A stretch of 64,000 nt of DNA from Gluconacetobacter johannae (GTDB lineage Bacteria > Pseudomonadota > Alphaproteobacteria > Acetobacterales > Acetobacteraceae). The notes beneath the pieces were generated by a model. The model saw only the letters and a program-made list of their open reading frames with translations, was not told where the DNA came from and made no database searches. A program made the position numbers and the translations under genes. The stretch lies in contig NZ_JABEQH010000006.1 in NCBI RefSeq assembly GCF_014174305.1, forward strand, positions 124,001 to 188,000. Direction: 5' to 3'. Positions within the stretch are counted from its first letter, which is position 1. Each line of letters opens with the position of its first letter. Of the stretch, positions 33,311 through 42,169 are shown in pieces.

Positions 33311-34699
33311 ATGGCCCCAGCACGTTCCCCCGGCCCCGACGCGATCCGCCTGGCCTTTTCCCGCGCCATGTCCGCGATGTATCGCAACGAGGTCCCGCAG
33401 TACGGAACGCTGCTGGACCTGGTGCGCGACGTCAACGCGGCCGTGCTGGACGACGATCCGGCCCTGAGCGCGCACCTGGCCCGCACCGGCGAACTCGGGC
33501 GCCTGGGCGACGAGCGGCACGGCGCGATCCGCCTGGGCACGGCGGCGGAACTGTCCGACATCCGCCGGGTCTTCGCCGTCATGGGCATGGAACCCGTGGG
33601 CTATTACGACCTGGCGGCGGCGGGCGTGCCCGTCCATTCCACCGCCTTCCGCCCGGTCGGCGCGGCGGCGCTGGCGGCCTGCCCGTTCCGCATCTTCACC
33701 TCGCTGATCCGGCTGGAACTGATCGAGGACGCGGCATTGCGCGCCCACGCCGCCGCCATCCTGGCCCGCCGGCGCATCGTCAGCCCCCGCCTGATGGCGC
33801 TGGTCGCCCGGCACGAAGCCGGCGAGGCGCTGGACGAGCACGACGTCTCGCTGTTCGTCCGTGAGACGCTGGAGATCTTCCGCTGGCACAGCGCCGCCAC
33901 GGTCGATTTCGACACCTACCGCCGGCTGCACGCCGCCCATCGGCTGATCGCCGACGTGGTGTGCTTCCAGGGGCCGCACATCAACCATCTGACGCCCCGG
34001 ACCCTGGACATCGACCAGGTGCAGGCGCTGATGCCCGCGCACGGCATCACCCCCAAGCAGACGATCGAGGGCCCGCCGCCGCGCCGCTGCCCGATCCTGC
34101 TGCGCCAGACCAGCTTCAAGGCGCTGGAGGAAGCGATCGCCTTCACCACCCCCGACGGCGCGACGGTCGCCGGCCACCACACCGCGCGCTTCGGCGAGAT
34201 CGAGCAGCGCGGCGCCGCCCTGACCGAAGCCGGCCGCGCGCTGTACGACCGCCTGCTGGCCGAGACCCGGACCATCGCCGACGGGCGGCCCTACGACCAG
34301 ATATTGCGCGACGTCTTCACGGCATTTCCCGATACGTGGGACGGAATGCGCCAACAGGGGCTGGCCTTCTTCCGCTATGCCGCCACACCGGCGGGCCTGT
34401 CGGCGGACGCGGCACGGCGCGACGGCCTGGATGTCGAGGGGCTGATCGCCGCCGGCTTCCTGGCCTGCGATCCCCTGGTCTACGAGGATTTCCTGCCGGT
34501 CAGCGCCGCCGGCATCTTCCAGTCCAACCTGGGCGACGGCGGCAGGCAGGCGTACCGGCCATCGGACGCCCGCGCGGCGTTCGAGGCGGCGCTGGGCCGC
34601 CCGGTGCTGGACGAGCTGGCGCTTTACACAACCCAGCAGGTAACGTCCCTGCGCCAGGCCCTGGCCGATCTGGGCCGGAGCGACCTCGCGGCCGCCTGA
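33311..34699 (+). CDS. 2-oxoadipate dioxygenase/decarboxylase family protein (DUF1338, HglS/YdcJ-like)
   Basis: 462 residues. Characterised members (HglS of Pseudomonas putida) are iron enzymes that convert 2-oxoadipate to D-2-hydroxyglutarate in lysine catabolism. Family features: MGMEPVGYYDL, the His-bearing VPVHSTAFRPV, HINHLTPRTLDID with a further His, TIEGPPPRRCPILLRQTSFKALEE, RFGEIEQRGAALT, and VYEDFLPVSAAGIFQSNL with the Glu. Length matches (about 460). It converges, three bases apart, on a hydrolase gene, and follows the LysR gene by 83 bp. Genes resembling earlier pipecolate-route enzymes lie 15-19 kb away. Confidence 0.85.
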   Translation: MAPARSPGPDAIRLAFSRAMSAMYRNEVPQYGTLLDLVRDVNAAVLDDDPALSAHLARTGELGRLGDERHGAIRLGTAAELSDIRRVFAVMGMEPVGYYDLAAAGVPVHSTAFRPVGAAALAACPFRIFTSLIRLELIEDAALRAHAAAILARRRIVSPRLMALVARHEAGEALDEHDVSLFVRETLEIFRWHSAATVDFDTYRRLHAAHRLIADVVCFQGPHINHLTPRTLDIDQVQALMPAHGITPKQTIEGPPPRRCPILLRQTSFKALEEAIAFTTPDGATVAGHHTARFGEIEQRGAALTEAGRALYDRLLAETRTIADGRPYDQILRDVFTAFPDTWDGMRQQGLAFFRYAATPAGLSADAARRDGLDVEGLIAAGFLACDPLVYEDFLPVSAAGIFQSNLGDGGRQAYRPSDARAAFEAALGRPVLDELALYTTQQVTSLRQALADLGRSDLAAA

Positions 34700-34702
34700 C
34701 CC

Positions 34703-35782
34703 CTACCGGCCGACCTCCGGACGGATCGCGTCGCACAGCCCGAGATCGGCCCCCGGCGCATAAGGCAGGCCCACCACGTCACGCAGGTACTCCTGCGTCG
34801 CCCGGCAGACGGCGGCGGCGGCGTGCGAGCGCAGCGGCGAGGCGATGACATGGGCGTCGGCATCCGGAAAATCCACGCGCCGGCGCAGGGCGGCCGGGGT
34901 GCCCAGCCGGTCATACATCCGCAGCATCGCCGCCACCGACACGGTGGGGTCCTGGTGGTCGGGGTCGCGATTGTAATATCCCATGAAGACCGGGGCCGTG
35001 ACCTGGCGGAACAGATCGTCCCGCATCGCGCCCCGCGTCAGTTCGGCCAGGGCGACATAGCCGTCCAGATGCACATCCCCCGTCCAGACCGGCCCCACGG
35101 CGGGTTCGTGCGTCACGTCCTGCCCATGATTATGGACCAGCCACATCAGCGGCGTGCCCCACGGCCACAGCAACGGGTCCAGCCTGTTGCCGCGCTCGCG
35201 CACCAGCGGCGACCACAGCACCAGCGCGGACACCGCCTGCGGCTGCCGCGCGGCCAGCGCCACAGCCAGCGCCCCGCCGGTCGAAGTCCCGATGACGATC
35301 ACCCGGTCCCCGATCGCCCGCCCGACGGCCAGCGCCATGGCCGCGCCCTGCATCAGCCGCGCGGCCGACAGGCCCCGCATGGCGTCGGGCGCGCGCAGCC
35401 CATGCCCCGGCAGCCGGGACAGGTACAGGTTGCAGCCGAACAGCCGCGCCAGGTCGCGATGCACGGGAAAGCCCTCGCCCTGGCTGGCGGTGAAGCCATG
35501 CAGATAGACCATGGCGCAGGCCGTCCGCGCCGGATGCGCCGGATCGGCCCAGACGATCCGGGCCTCGGTATCCGGCCGCAACGCCCCCGCCCGGCGCTCC
35601 CCCGCCGCAATCCACGCGTCCAGCGCCGCCGGGTCGCGTGGCACGTCCGGCAGGACGACATCCCCCACCCACGGCCGCACACGCGGCCCCGCCGCGAACA
35701 GGCAGGCCAGCACCCCCAGCACCGCCAGCCCCACCCGTCGCCACCGCCCCCCTCGGCCGTCCACAGGCGGCACGTCCGTCAC
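34703..35782 (-). CDS. Alpha/beta hydrolase with N-terminal membrane anchor
   Basis: 359 residues if started at the GTG at 35782, which has GGGAAG six bases upstream and overlaps the stop of the preceding gene; a GTG at 35788 is also possible. One hydrophobic segment (VGLAVLGVLACLFAAG) near the N-terminus suggests export or anchoring. Hydrolase marks: MVYLHGFTASQGEG (oxyanion region), nucleophile elbow VIGTSTGGALA, and a late DADAHVIASP with a likely catalytic His. Carboxylesterase or lipase activity is plausible; the substrate is unknown. Overlap with the upstream phosphorylase-like gene indicates coupling. Confidence 0.75.
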   Translation of the reverse strand: MTDVPPVDGRGGRWRRVGLAVLGVLACLFAAGPRVRPWVGDVVLPDVPRDPAALDAWIAAGERRAGALRPDTEARIVWADPAHPARTACAMVYLHGFTASQGEGFPVHRDLARLFGCNLYLSRLPGHGLRAPDAMRGLSAARLMQGAAMALAVGRAIGDRVIVIGTSTGGALAVALAARQPQAVSALVLWSPLVRERGNRLDPLLWPWGTPLMWLVHNHGQDVTHEPAVGPVWTGDVHLDGYVALAELTRGAMRDDLFRQVTAPVFMGYYNRDPDHQDPTVSVAAMLRMYDRLGTPAALRRRVDFPDADAHVIASPLRSHAAAAVCRATQEYLRDVVGLPYAPGADLGLCDAIRPEVGR

Positions 35783-36774
35783 ATGCACTTCCCAGCAGCA
35801 AACAGGGCATCGTGCCGTTTGGGGTCCTGGAAGACGCCGGCCGGATAAGGGGATACGGTAGGCGTCGCATGCTGTTCGGCCAGGATCGCCAGGCCGTCAT
35901 GGGCAATGAGGTCAAGGATCACCGCATTGCTTATCCGCTGTGCGGTCACGTTGGCTTTCGGGCCTTTCCCGTCCGGCGGCTGGGGGATGCCACGATCCGT
36001 CTCCGGCAGGGCAAATATGCTGTTCGATATCGTGCTGACTTCGATGAAGGGCACATGGTAAATCGTCGCCACAAGGTTGGAGTACCAATCGCCGTCTTCG
36101 TCAATGACGTGAAAAATCCGATTGGTTTTCTCGATGAAGTCCGTATTGGCCAGCCACATGGTGGATGTGCCCTGCACGCCGTAATAGAAAATATCCGGCG
36201 TGGTGCGTGGCTGATGCGGATTCAGCCAGCCGGGCAATGTCGTGTGGGTCGCCACCCGATGCGCCGCGCAGGCGAGGCGCCCCAACAGGCTCGGGTCCAG
36301 ATAAAGGCCGTCGTAGTGCGTCGGGCTCGATTTTTCATGCCCGAATTCATTGCCGACCAGATCACCGCTTTTCGACATGAAAAAATTGCCGAAATTCACG
36401 TTCGCCGCACCCAGGACGATATCGCCGATACGCATCGCCTCCGGTCCGAGATGCGCCCCCGACGTGCCCGGATAGAGGAAGGCCCCGATCCGATAGTGAT
36501 GGAGCATCTCCTGCGCCGCCAGGCTTCGCATCAGAGGGCCATCCATCGGGGCCACGCTCACCACGACCGGCACACCGTGGATACGCCCGGCATGATACGT
36601 AAAAGGACCAAACGTCTGGACATGATCGTCCTGAAGCTGGTCGAAGATCATCTTGTAATCGGGCGGCCCCACGGGAACCAGAAGCCCGAACGCCGCGCGG
36701 TCGGATGTCGCCGCCCGCGCCGCCATGCTGCCCGCGCACAGTGCGGCCAGGCCCGCAAAAAGCAAATTCCTCAT
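35779..36774 (-). CDS. Exported phosphorylase-superfamily protein (nucleosidase-like)
   Basis: 331 residues from the ATG at 36774; a TTG at 36783 close after AAGAGGCG is an alternative. A signal peptide (MRNLLFAGLAALCAGSMAARA) indicates export. The body shows phosphorylase-superfamily features (PNP/UDP family): GLLVPVGPPDYKMIFD, GVPVVVSVAPMDGPLMRS, FLYPGTSGAHLGPEAMRIGDIVLG and late VPFIEVSTISNSI. Cytoplasmic members cleave nucleosides; a periplasmic member is less common and its substrate is unknown. Translationally coupled to the downstream alpha/beta hydrolase. Confidence 0.72.
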   Translation of the reverse strand: MRNLLFAGLAALCAGSMAARAATSDRAAFGLLVPVGPPDYKMIFDQLQDDHVQTFGPFTYHAGRIHGVPVVVSVAPMDGPLMRSLAAQEMLHHYRIGAFLYPGTSGAHLGPEAMRIGDIVLGAANVNFGNFFMSKSGDLVGNEFGHEKSSPTHYDGLYLDPSLLGRLACAAHRVATHTTLPGWLNPHQPRTTPDIFYYGVQGTSTMWLANTDFIEKTNRIFHVIDEDGDWYSNLVATIYHVPFIEVSTISNSIFALPETDRGIPQPPDGKGPKANVTAQRISNAVILDLIAHDGLAILAEQHATPTVSPYPAGVFQDPKRHDALFAAGKCM

Positions 36775-36840
36775 GCGTGACAATCGCCTCTTGCTGACTG
36801 ATGGCAGGCAGTTTGTGACGGCTAGCGAATGAACACAACA

Positions 36841-36859
36841 TGAGGGGTCGGCCCCCTCA
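36841..36859 (-). terminator. Small hairpin after the MYG1-family gene
   Basis: Seven-bp stem TGAGGGG / CCCCTCA with a five-base loop. On the minus strand it follows the 36880 stop and is succeeded by TGTTGTGTTC, a weak T-rich tail. Confidence 0.4.
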
Positions 36860-36879
36860 CACTGGTCGCTTATGGGTCG

Positions 36880-37908
36880 TCACACGCCCGGCCGCTCCAG
36901 GGCGGCGTCGATCTCCAGCGCCAGCCGCGCCATCTTCAACGCGCCGTCCTTGCTGGCCGCGCCACAGATGAAGCGGGCCGGATGCGCGAAGACCGCATCC
37001 GCAACGCCGGACGCCTCGGCCAGCGCCTCCCGTTCCAGGCCGCCCCACGCTTCCGGCAGCGAGACCCGCTGCCCGAAATCGCCCCGCTTGGGCGGGACGG
37101 CCTTCACGTTCCACCGGTCGGGTCCGGCCGGCGAAACCACATAGACGACGGGAAGCTGCTGCTCGAAAATCACCTTCTCGGTGGGCATGCCCGTGTCCAT
37201 CACCAGGATGCGCTTGTCGTCCGCCCCGTCATAGGCGGCCATCACCCGGTTCGCCGCCTTCAGGCTGGCCCGCATGCGGTCCACCATATTGACCAGATGC
37301 GATGCAACGGCCACGGCGGCATTCGCAAAGCCCTGGGCCTCGCGCGCCCGCGCCTCGTCCGGGCCATGAAGCTCGGCGGTGTCCCAGGCCGGACCGCAGG
37401 CCGACACGATGTCCGCCAGCGACAGCTTGCCCATCTTCGCGACACCATTGTCATCCTGGTCGATCGGCAGGACCAGCGCGTGATCGACGGCCTGCCAGAT
37501 CGCGGCTAGCCCCTCGTCGTCCACCGGCGTCGTCAGGATATTGCGAAGCGCCGCAACCCCGTAATCCTTCCACAGCAATCCGGCGGCACTGTAGGGCATG
37601 CCGTCCTCGCGCAGCGGCTTGTCCTTCATATGATGGTCATATCGTCCCCGGGACGGTTCATACGCACCGCCCACGTCGAACACGATGTCAGCCGCCTTGA
37701 TGCGCTCCGGCGAGCGCGTACGCGTGAAATCAAGCCGATCGACGGGTACCTCCCCCAGAACGCGCCCCCGCAGGTCGCCCTGCGGCGCGAGGGCATAGTG
37801 AAGGATGACATACCCCAGCGTTTCATCGACATGGAAATTCCCCGAATGAGTCAGTGCTTTGACGGGGGTGGTCCCATTCTCAAGACCAATGGGGGTATGC
37901 TCTGACAT
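36880..37908 (-). CDS. MYG1 family (UPF0160) putative metal-dependent hydrolase/exonuclease
   Basis: 342 residues from the ATG at 37908 (AGGTCC upstream; a longer frame to 37965 exists). Marks: LTHSGNFHVDETLGYVIL and FDVGGAYEPSRGRYDHHMKDKPL, the DHH-like metal-binding motifs of MYG1. They are followed by YSAAGLLWKDYG, QDDNGVAKM and a C-terminal FAHPARFICGAASKDGALKMARLALE. Eukaryotic MYG1 is a 3'-5' RNA exonuclease; the bacterial role is not known. It is divergent from nhaA, and the region between contains the nhaA leader. Confidence 0.85.
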   Translation of the reverse strand: MSEHTPIGLENGTTPVKALTHSGNFHVDETLGYVILHYALAPQGDLRGRVLGEVPVDRLDFTRTRSPERIKAADIVFDVGGAYEPSRGRYDHHMKDKPLREDGMPYSAAGLLWKDYGVAALRNILTTPVDDEGLAAIWQAVDHALVLPIDQDDNGVAKMGKLSLADIVSACGPAWDTAELHGPDEARAREAQGFANAAVAVASHLVNMVDRMRASLKAANRVMAAYDGADDKRILVMDTGMPTEKVIFEQQLPVVYVVSPAGPDRWNVKAVPPKRGDFGQRVSLPEAWGGLEREALAEASGVADAVFAHPARFICGAASKDGALKMARLALEIDAALERPGV

Positions 37909-38066
37909 ATAAGGACCTGCCGACAAACAAGGGTGAATTTCCGATCGTGCTCCGTCATGCCGCACGGGCTACGGCCAGACAACACCCTTTGTCGGGAACA
38001 CTGCCCGCTCCGGCCCCCTGCGACCACCTTGTGATTGGACGTCCCGATCCGGTTTGGTAGTAAGCA

Positions 38067-38136
38067 GGCGGGTGTCCGCCGCAGGGTGCGGCGCGGCAGG
38101 CTTGTGCGTTGGTCGGGCCGCCACGCGGAGAAAGCA
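38067..38136 (+). promoter_or_regulatory. Candidate nhaA-I-type (Li+/Na+) riboswitch leader
   Basis: The leader just upstream of nhaA forms a 6-bp hairpin GCCGCA/TGCGGC (38078-38083 / 38087-38092, loop GGG). A long-range pairing TCCGC (38075-38079) with GCGGA (38125-38129) would cover the GGAG ribosome site at 38127-38130; the two pairings compete by two bases. The sequence also carries GGGCCGCCA and GCGGAGAAAGC, which I recall from nhaA-I RNAs. Those have been reported as lithium riboswitches upstream of Na+/H+ antiporters. Not verified by a covariance search. Confidence 0.5.
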
Positions 38137-38141
38137 CGCCG

Positions 38142-39380
38142 ATGGACCACCCCATCCCCAGGCGAAAACTGCCTCGCGCCCGAACGATCGCCGAACGCGC
38201 CTTCGCCGCCCTCGAGCGCTTCGTGCATGTCGAAGCCGTCAGCGGCATCGTGCTGCTGGCCGCCGCCGCCTTTGCCCTTGCCTGGGCCAATTCAGCGATG
38301 GCGGACAGCTATCATCACCTCTGGCAGCTCTCTCTTGCGATCCGGCTGGGTGGGCTCGTCTTCGATCGCCCCCTGCATTTCTGGATCAATGATGTGCTGA
38401 TGACCGTCTTCTTCCTCGTCGTCGGCATGGAAATACGTCGGGAAGTTCATGAAGGGGCGCTGAAGGGCGTGCGGCAGGCCTTATTACCTGTCGCGGCGGC
38501 GCTGGGCGGCGTGCTGGTGCCTGCGCTGCTCTATCTTGGCCTCAACGGCTCCGGTCCGCAAAGGCAGGGCTGGGCCGTCCCCACCGCCACGGACATCGCC
38601 TTCGCCGTCGGCGTGCTGGCGCTTCTGGGCAAATCCATCCCGGGAAATATCCGCATCTTCCTGCTGGCGCTGGCAATCATCGACGACATTGTCGCCGTGC
38701 TCATCATTGCCTTCTTCTATTCCAGCGGACTGCAATATGGCGGCTTCGCGGTCGCGGGTCTGGGCGTCGTCATGGTGTTAAGCCTGCACATCATCGGTAT
38801 CGGCTCCGCCTCTGCCTATGTGCTGCCGGGCGCGGTCGTCTGGGCCGGCTTGCTGGCGACGGGCGTCCATCCCACACTGGCGGGTGTGGTGCTGGGGCTG
38901 ATGACGCCTGTCACGCCCATGCGTGCAGGTGAACAGACGCTTCCTCCTGTCGTGCGGGTACAGGCCGCGTTACACCCGTGGGTGGCCTACGGGGTGATGC
39001 CTCTCTTCGCCCTGGCGAATGCCGGCGTGACGGTTGCCGGGGTCGACCTGTCCCGAGGCGGGCCGCAATGGGTCATGGCAGGTGTCGCCATCGCATTGGT
39101 TGCAGGAAAATTCTCGGGGATCGTGAGCGTGAGCTGGCTGACGGTGCGTCTTGGCCTCTGCCGCCTGCCGCCGGGCGTCGATTGGGGTGGCGTATGCCTC
39201 ATCGGGCTGCTGGGGGGCATCGGGTTCACCATGTCCATCTTCATCGCCATGTTGGCCTTCCAGGACCCGAACCTGCTCGGCGCGGCCAAGCTGGGCGTTC
39301 TCGCGGGCTCGGTGACAGCCGCCGCGTCGGGGCTTGGCTGGGGCGCGATCTATGTGCGCGGACGCCGCCGGCAGGCATAG
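38142..39380 (+). CDS. nhaA: Na+/H+ antiporter NhaA
   Basis: 412 residues from the ATG at 38142, with GGAG upstream inside the candidate riboswitch; a TTG at 38109 is less likely. It exchanges internal Na+ (or Li+) for external protons at the inner membrane. Marks: [42 protein letters not shown], the ion-binding [20 protein letters not shown] with the Asp pair, [12 protein letters not shown] with the conserved Lys region, and [15 protein letters not shown]. About 11-12 hydrophobic helices. Convergent with the APC permease gene, 29 bp between stops. Confidence 0.95.
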   Translation: MDHPIPRRKLPRARTIAERAFAALERFVHVEAVSGIVLLAAAAFALAWANSAMADSYHHLWQLSLAIRLGGLVFDRPLHFWINDVLMTVFFLVVGMEIRREVHEGALKGVRQALLPVAAALGGVLVPALLYLGLNGSGPQRQGWAVPTATDIAFAVGVLALLGKSIPGNIRIFLLALAIIDDIVAVLIIAFFYSSGLQYGGFAVAGLGVVMVLSLHIIGIGSASAYVLPGAVVWAGLLATGVHPTLAGVVLGLMTPVTPMRAGEQTLPPVVRVQAALHPWVAYGVMPLFALANAGVTVAGVDLSRGGPQWVMAGVAIALVAGKFSGIVSVSWLTVRLGLCRLPPGVDWGGVCLIGLLGGIGFTMSIFIAMLAFQDPNLLGAAKLGVLAGSVTAAASGLGWGAIYVRGRRRQA

Positions 39381-39409
39381 TCCCAGCACAGCCGCCGATC
39401 CCGTCCGCC

Positions 39410-40852
39410 TTACCGCGTCATCCCCGGCCGCGGCAGGGCGTCGGCCTCGCGCAGGCGCAGTCCGTCACTGTCCTGGACGCCCCGCCGGTAGAAAAACAGC
39501 AGCAGCGAGCACACCAGGATCGCAACGGCGACGACCTGTTGCGTATGGCCGCCATATCCGGCGGCGGCGGGGTTCAGGAATCCGACCCCGATCATGGCCA
39601 GGTTGAAGACCACCAGCACGATCGCGATGGCGGTCCAGATCCGCCCGCGACAGATCGCCGGCGTCTGGTCCGGCCGATGCCGCCGCAGGATCGTGAAACC
39701 ACCCAGCGCCAGGATCACCGACAGGATGTAGCCGATGTTCCCGGCGAAGATGATGCCGGTGATATTGGCGATGAAGAACACGATGAAGATGTTGACCACC
39801 AGATCCACCACCATGGCCCGGGCCGGCACGCCCCGCCCGTTCAGCCGATCGAGCTGCCGCACGGTCAGCCCCCGTTCGGCCAGGCCGTGCAGCGCGCGGC
39901 TGGACCCGGCGATGGCCGAATTCATCGTCACGAACTGCGCCAGGCAGATCACCGCGATGAACACGCCCGTCAGCCCGTGGCCGATGATGCGATCGACGAC
40001 GGCGACATAGAACCCGATCGGATCGTCCCCGATGGCCTGTTCCCCCACCACCGACGGCAGCACCACGCAACTGAGCACCGCGACCAGGATGACGATCAGC
40101 GACGACACCACCAGCGCCCAGCGGATGTGATCGCGCGGGTTGTGGTATTCGGGCGCGAACGTCGCGCACAGTTCGGTGCCGTAGCTGGTCCAGGACGTGA
40201 TGAAGGACCAGACCAGAAAGGCCTGCCACAGCGGCAGGCCGCCGCTTCCCCCGAAATGCCAGTGCAGGCGCGACAGGTCGATGGGCACCACGAAGAACGG
40301 GCCGATCAGGCAGACCGCGCCCAGCAGGCCCAGCAGCACGCTGACGATGCGATTGATGCGGGCCACCAGGGCAATGCCCCGCACGTTCAGCACATAGACC
40401 AGCAGGATCATCGCCGCGGCGATGACATGCGGCAACCCGACCGCGCCTCCGCCCAGCGACACCGTCGCCGTCCACGATGCAAACCACTGGGCCTGCACCA
40501 GCCGCCCCACCTGCAACCCGCAGACCGCCAGCGTCACCGACCAGCCGGCCCAGTAGCCGAAGACGGCCAGCGCCCCCAGCGGGGTGGCGTATCGCCGCCA
40601 GGCCTCGTGCGCGAAGACGCCGATCCCGCCCGACCGGTCGGGCAGCAGCAGCGCCAGTTCGGCATAGATCAGGTTCTGGACCAGCGCGATCAGGCTGGTG
40701 ACGCACCAGACTGCCAGCGCGCCCCACGCCCCGATCGGCCCGATTTCCAGCCCGATCAGGCAGAAGGTCGTAACCGGCGTGCCGATCGCCAGCATCACGC
40801 CGTCGCTCCAGCGCAGGGACCGGACGAAGCCGGTGGCGGTATGGGCTGTCAC
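39410..40852 (-). CDS. APC-superfamily amino-acid permease
   Basis: 480 residues if started at the GTG at 40852, which has GGGAGG seven bases upstream; the frame extends far upstream but without a site and over ada. About 12 hydrophobic helices, starting GVMLAIGTPVTTFCLIGLEIG and ending LVCSLLLFFYRRGVQD. Features: DRSGGIGVFAHEAWRR, FAPEYHNPRDHIRWALV and NSAIAGSSRALHGLAERGL, typical of APC permeases. Substrate (amino acid or polyamine) not determinable. It is divergent from ada. Confidence 0.82.
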   Translation of the reverse strand: MTAHTATGFVRSLRWSDGVMLAIGTPVTTFCLIGLEIGPIGAWGALAVWCVTSLIALVQNLIYAELALLLPDRSGGIGVFAHEAWRRYATPLGALAVFGYWAGWSVTLAVCGLQVGRLVQAQWFASWTATVSLGGGAVGLPHVIAAAMILLVYVLNVRGIALVARINRIVSVLLGLLGAVCLIGPFFVVPIDLSRLHWHFGGSGGLPLWQAFLVWSFITSWTSYGTELCATFAPEYHNPRDHIRWALVVSSLIVILVAVLSCVVLPSVVGEQAIGDDPIGFYVAVVDRIIGHGLTGVFIAVICLAQFVTMNSAIAGSSRALHGLAERGLTVRQLDRLNGRGVPARAMVVDLVVNIFIVFFIANITGIIFAGNIGYILSVILALGGFTILRRHRPDQTPAICRGRIWTAIAIVLVVFNLAMIGVGFLNPAAAGYGGHTQQVVAVAILVCSLLLFFYRRGVQDSDGLRLREADALPRPGMTR

Positions 40853-41086
40853 GGTGCTGCCTCCCTGAACCTGACGCGACGAAGGGCACGCAACGGGGCG
40901 CTCCGATGAACACGGCCGATCCGTCGCAGCCATAGAAGCGCACCACGGGCAGGATGTCGATACGGATGCAGAATGGCAGCCCGATCGAGGGTGCCCGGAC
41001 ATTCGAGCGCAGGAAACGGGATGCGCGATCAGGGCCGAATCCCCATGATCTATTCCATGACCACGCCAGCAGACAGGAACAGGACC

Positions 41087-42169
41087 ATGCCGGCAGAGAC
41101 ATCCACCCCTTTGGCGGCCGACGCGGCGACCGAGCGCGACCCGCGCTGGGCGCGGATCGTCGCGCGGGACCCCTCCGCCGACGGCCTGTTCTGCTATTCG
41201 GTCGCGACCACCGGCGTCTATTGCCGGCCGTCCTGCCCGTCGCGCACCGCAAAGCCGGCCCATGTGCGCCTGCACGACACGCCGGCCGACGCGCGGGCGG
41301 CCGGCTTCCGGCCGTGCCTGCGCTGCCGGCCGGACGACGCGCCCCGCGCGGCGCGCAACGCGGCGATCGTCGCCGGGGCCTGCCGGGCCATCGACCGGGC
41401 CGAGGACATGCCGTCGCTGGAGCAACTGGCCGGCGCGGCGGGACTCAGCCCCGCCTATTTCCACCGGCTGTTCAAGGCCGAAACCGGCCTGACGCCGCGC
41501 GATTACGCGGTGGCCCGGCGCGGCGCGCGCCTGCGCCGGGGCCTGGCGGACGCGCCGACGGTCACCGCCGCGCTCTTCGATGCCGGATACGGCTCCAGCA
41601 GCCGGTTCTACGCGGCGGCCGGGGATCTGCTGGGCATGCCGCCCGCCGCCTGGCGCAATGGCGGCGCGGGCCAGACCCTGCGCTTCGCCATCGGCCAGTG
41701 TGCCCTGGGCGCGCTGCTGGTCGCCAGCAGCGACAAGGGGGTCTGCGCCATCACCCTGGGCGACGATCCGGACGCGCTGACCCGCGATCTGCAGGACCGC
41801 TTTCCCAACGCGGAACTGACCGCCGGCGATGCGGCATATGACGCGCTGGTGGCGCGGGTGGTGGGCTTTGTCGAGGCCCCGCAACTGGGGCTGGACCTGC
41901 CGCTGGACATTCGCGGGACGGCCTTCCAGCACCGGGTCTGGAACGCACTGCGCGCCATTCCCCCCGGCCGGACCGCGACCTACGCCCAGATCGCCCGGCA
42001 GATCGGCGCGCCGGGGGCGGTGCGCGCGGTGGCCGGGGCGTGTGCCGCCAATGCGCTGGCCGTCGCCATCCCCTGCCACCGCGTGGTCCGCACGGACGGG
42101 TCGCTGTCGGGCTACCGCTGGGGCGTGGCCCGCAAGCGCGCCCTGATCGCGTGCGAGGCATCGGCATGA
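41087..42169 (+). CDS. ada: Bifunctional Ada: DNA alkyl-transferase and transcriptional activator
   Basis: 360 residues from the ATG at 41087 (AGGAACAGGA upstream; ATG at 41057 possible). The N-terminal zinc domain has TTGVYCRPSCPSR and FRPCLRC, the four Cys including the phosphotriester methyl acceptor. An AraC-type helix-turn-helix follows (LEQLAGAAGLSPAYFHRLFKAETG). The C-terminal O6-methylguanine transferase has PPGRTATYAQIARQIG and the active site AIPCHRVVRTDG. Methylated Ada activates alkylation-repair genes, here probably its own operon. The stop overlaps the next start (ATGA), followed by alkB. Confidence 0.95.
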   Translation: MPAETSTPLAADAATERDPRWARIVARDPSADGLFCYSVATTGVYCRPSCPSRTAKPAHVRLHDTPADARAAGFRPCLRCRPDDAPRAARNAAIVAGACRAIDRAEDMPSLEQLAGAAGLSPAYFHRLFKAETGLTPRDYAVARRGARLRRGLADAPTVTAALFDAGYGSSSRFYAAAGDLLGMPPAAWRNGGAGQTLRFAIGQCALGALLVASSDKGVCAITLGDDPDALTRDLQDRFPNAELTAGDAAYDALVARVVGFVEAPQLGLDLPLDIRGTAFQHRVWNALRAIPPGRTATYAQIARQIGAPGAVRAVAGACAANALAVAIPCHRVVRTDGSLSGYRWGVARKRALIACEASA

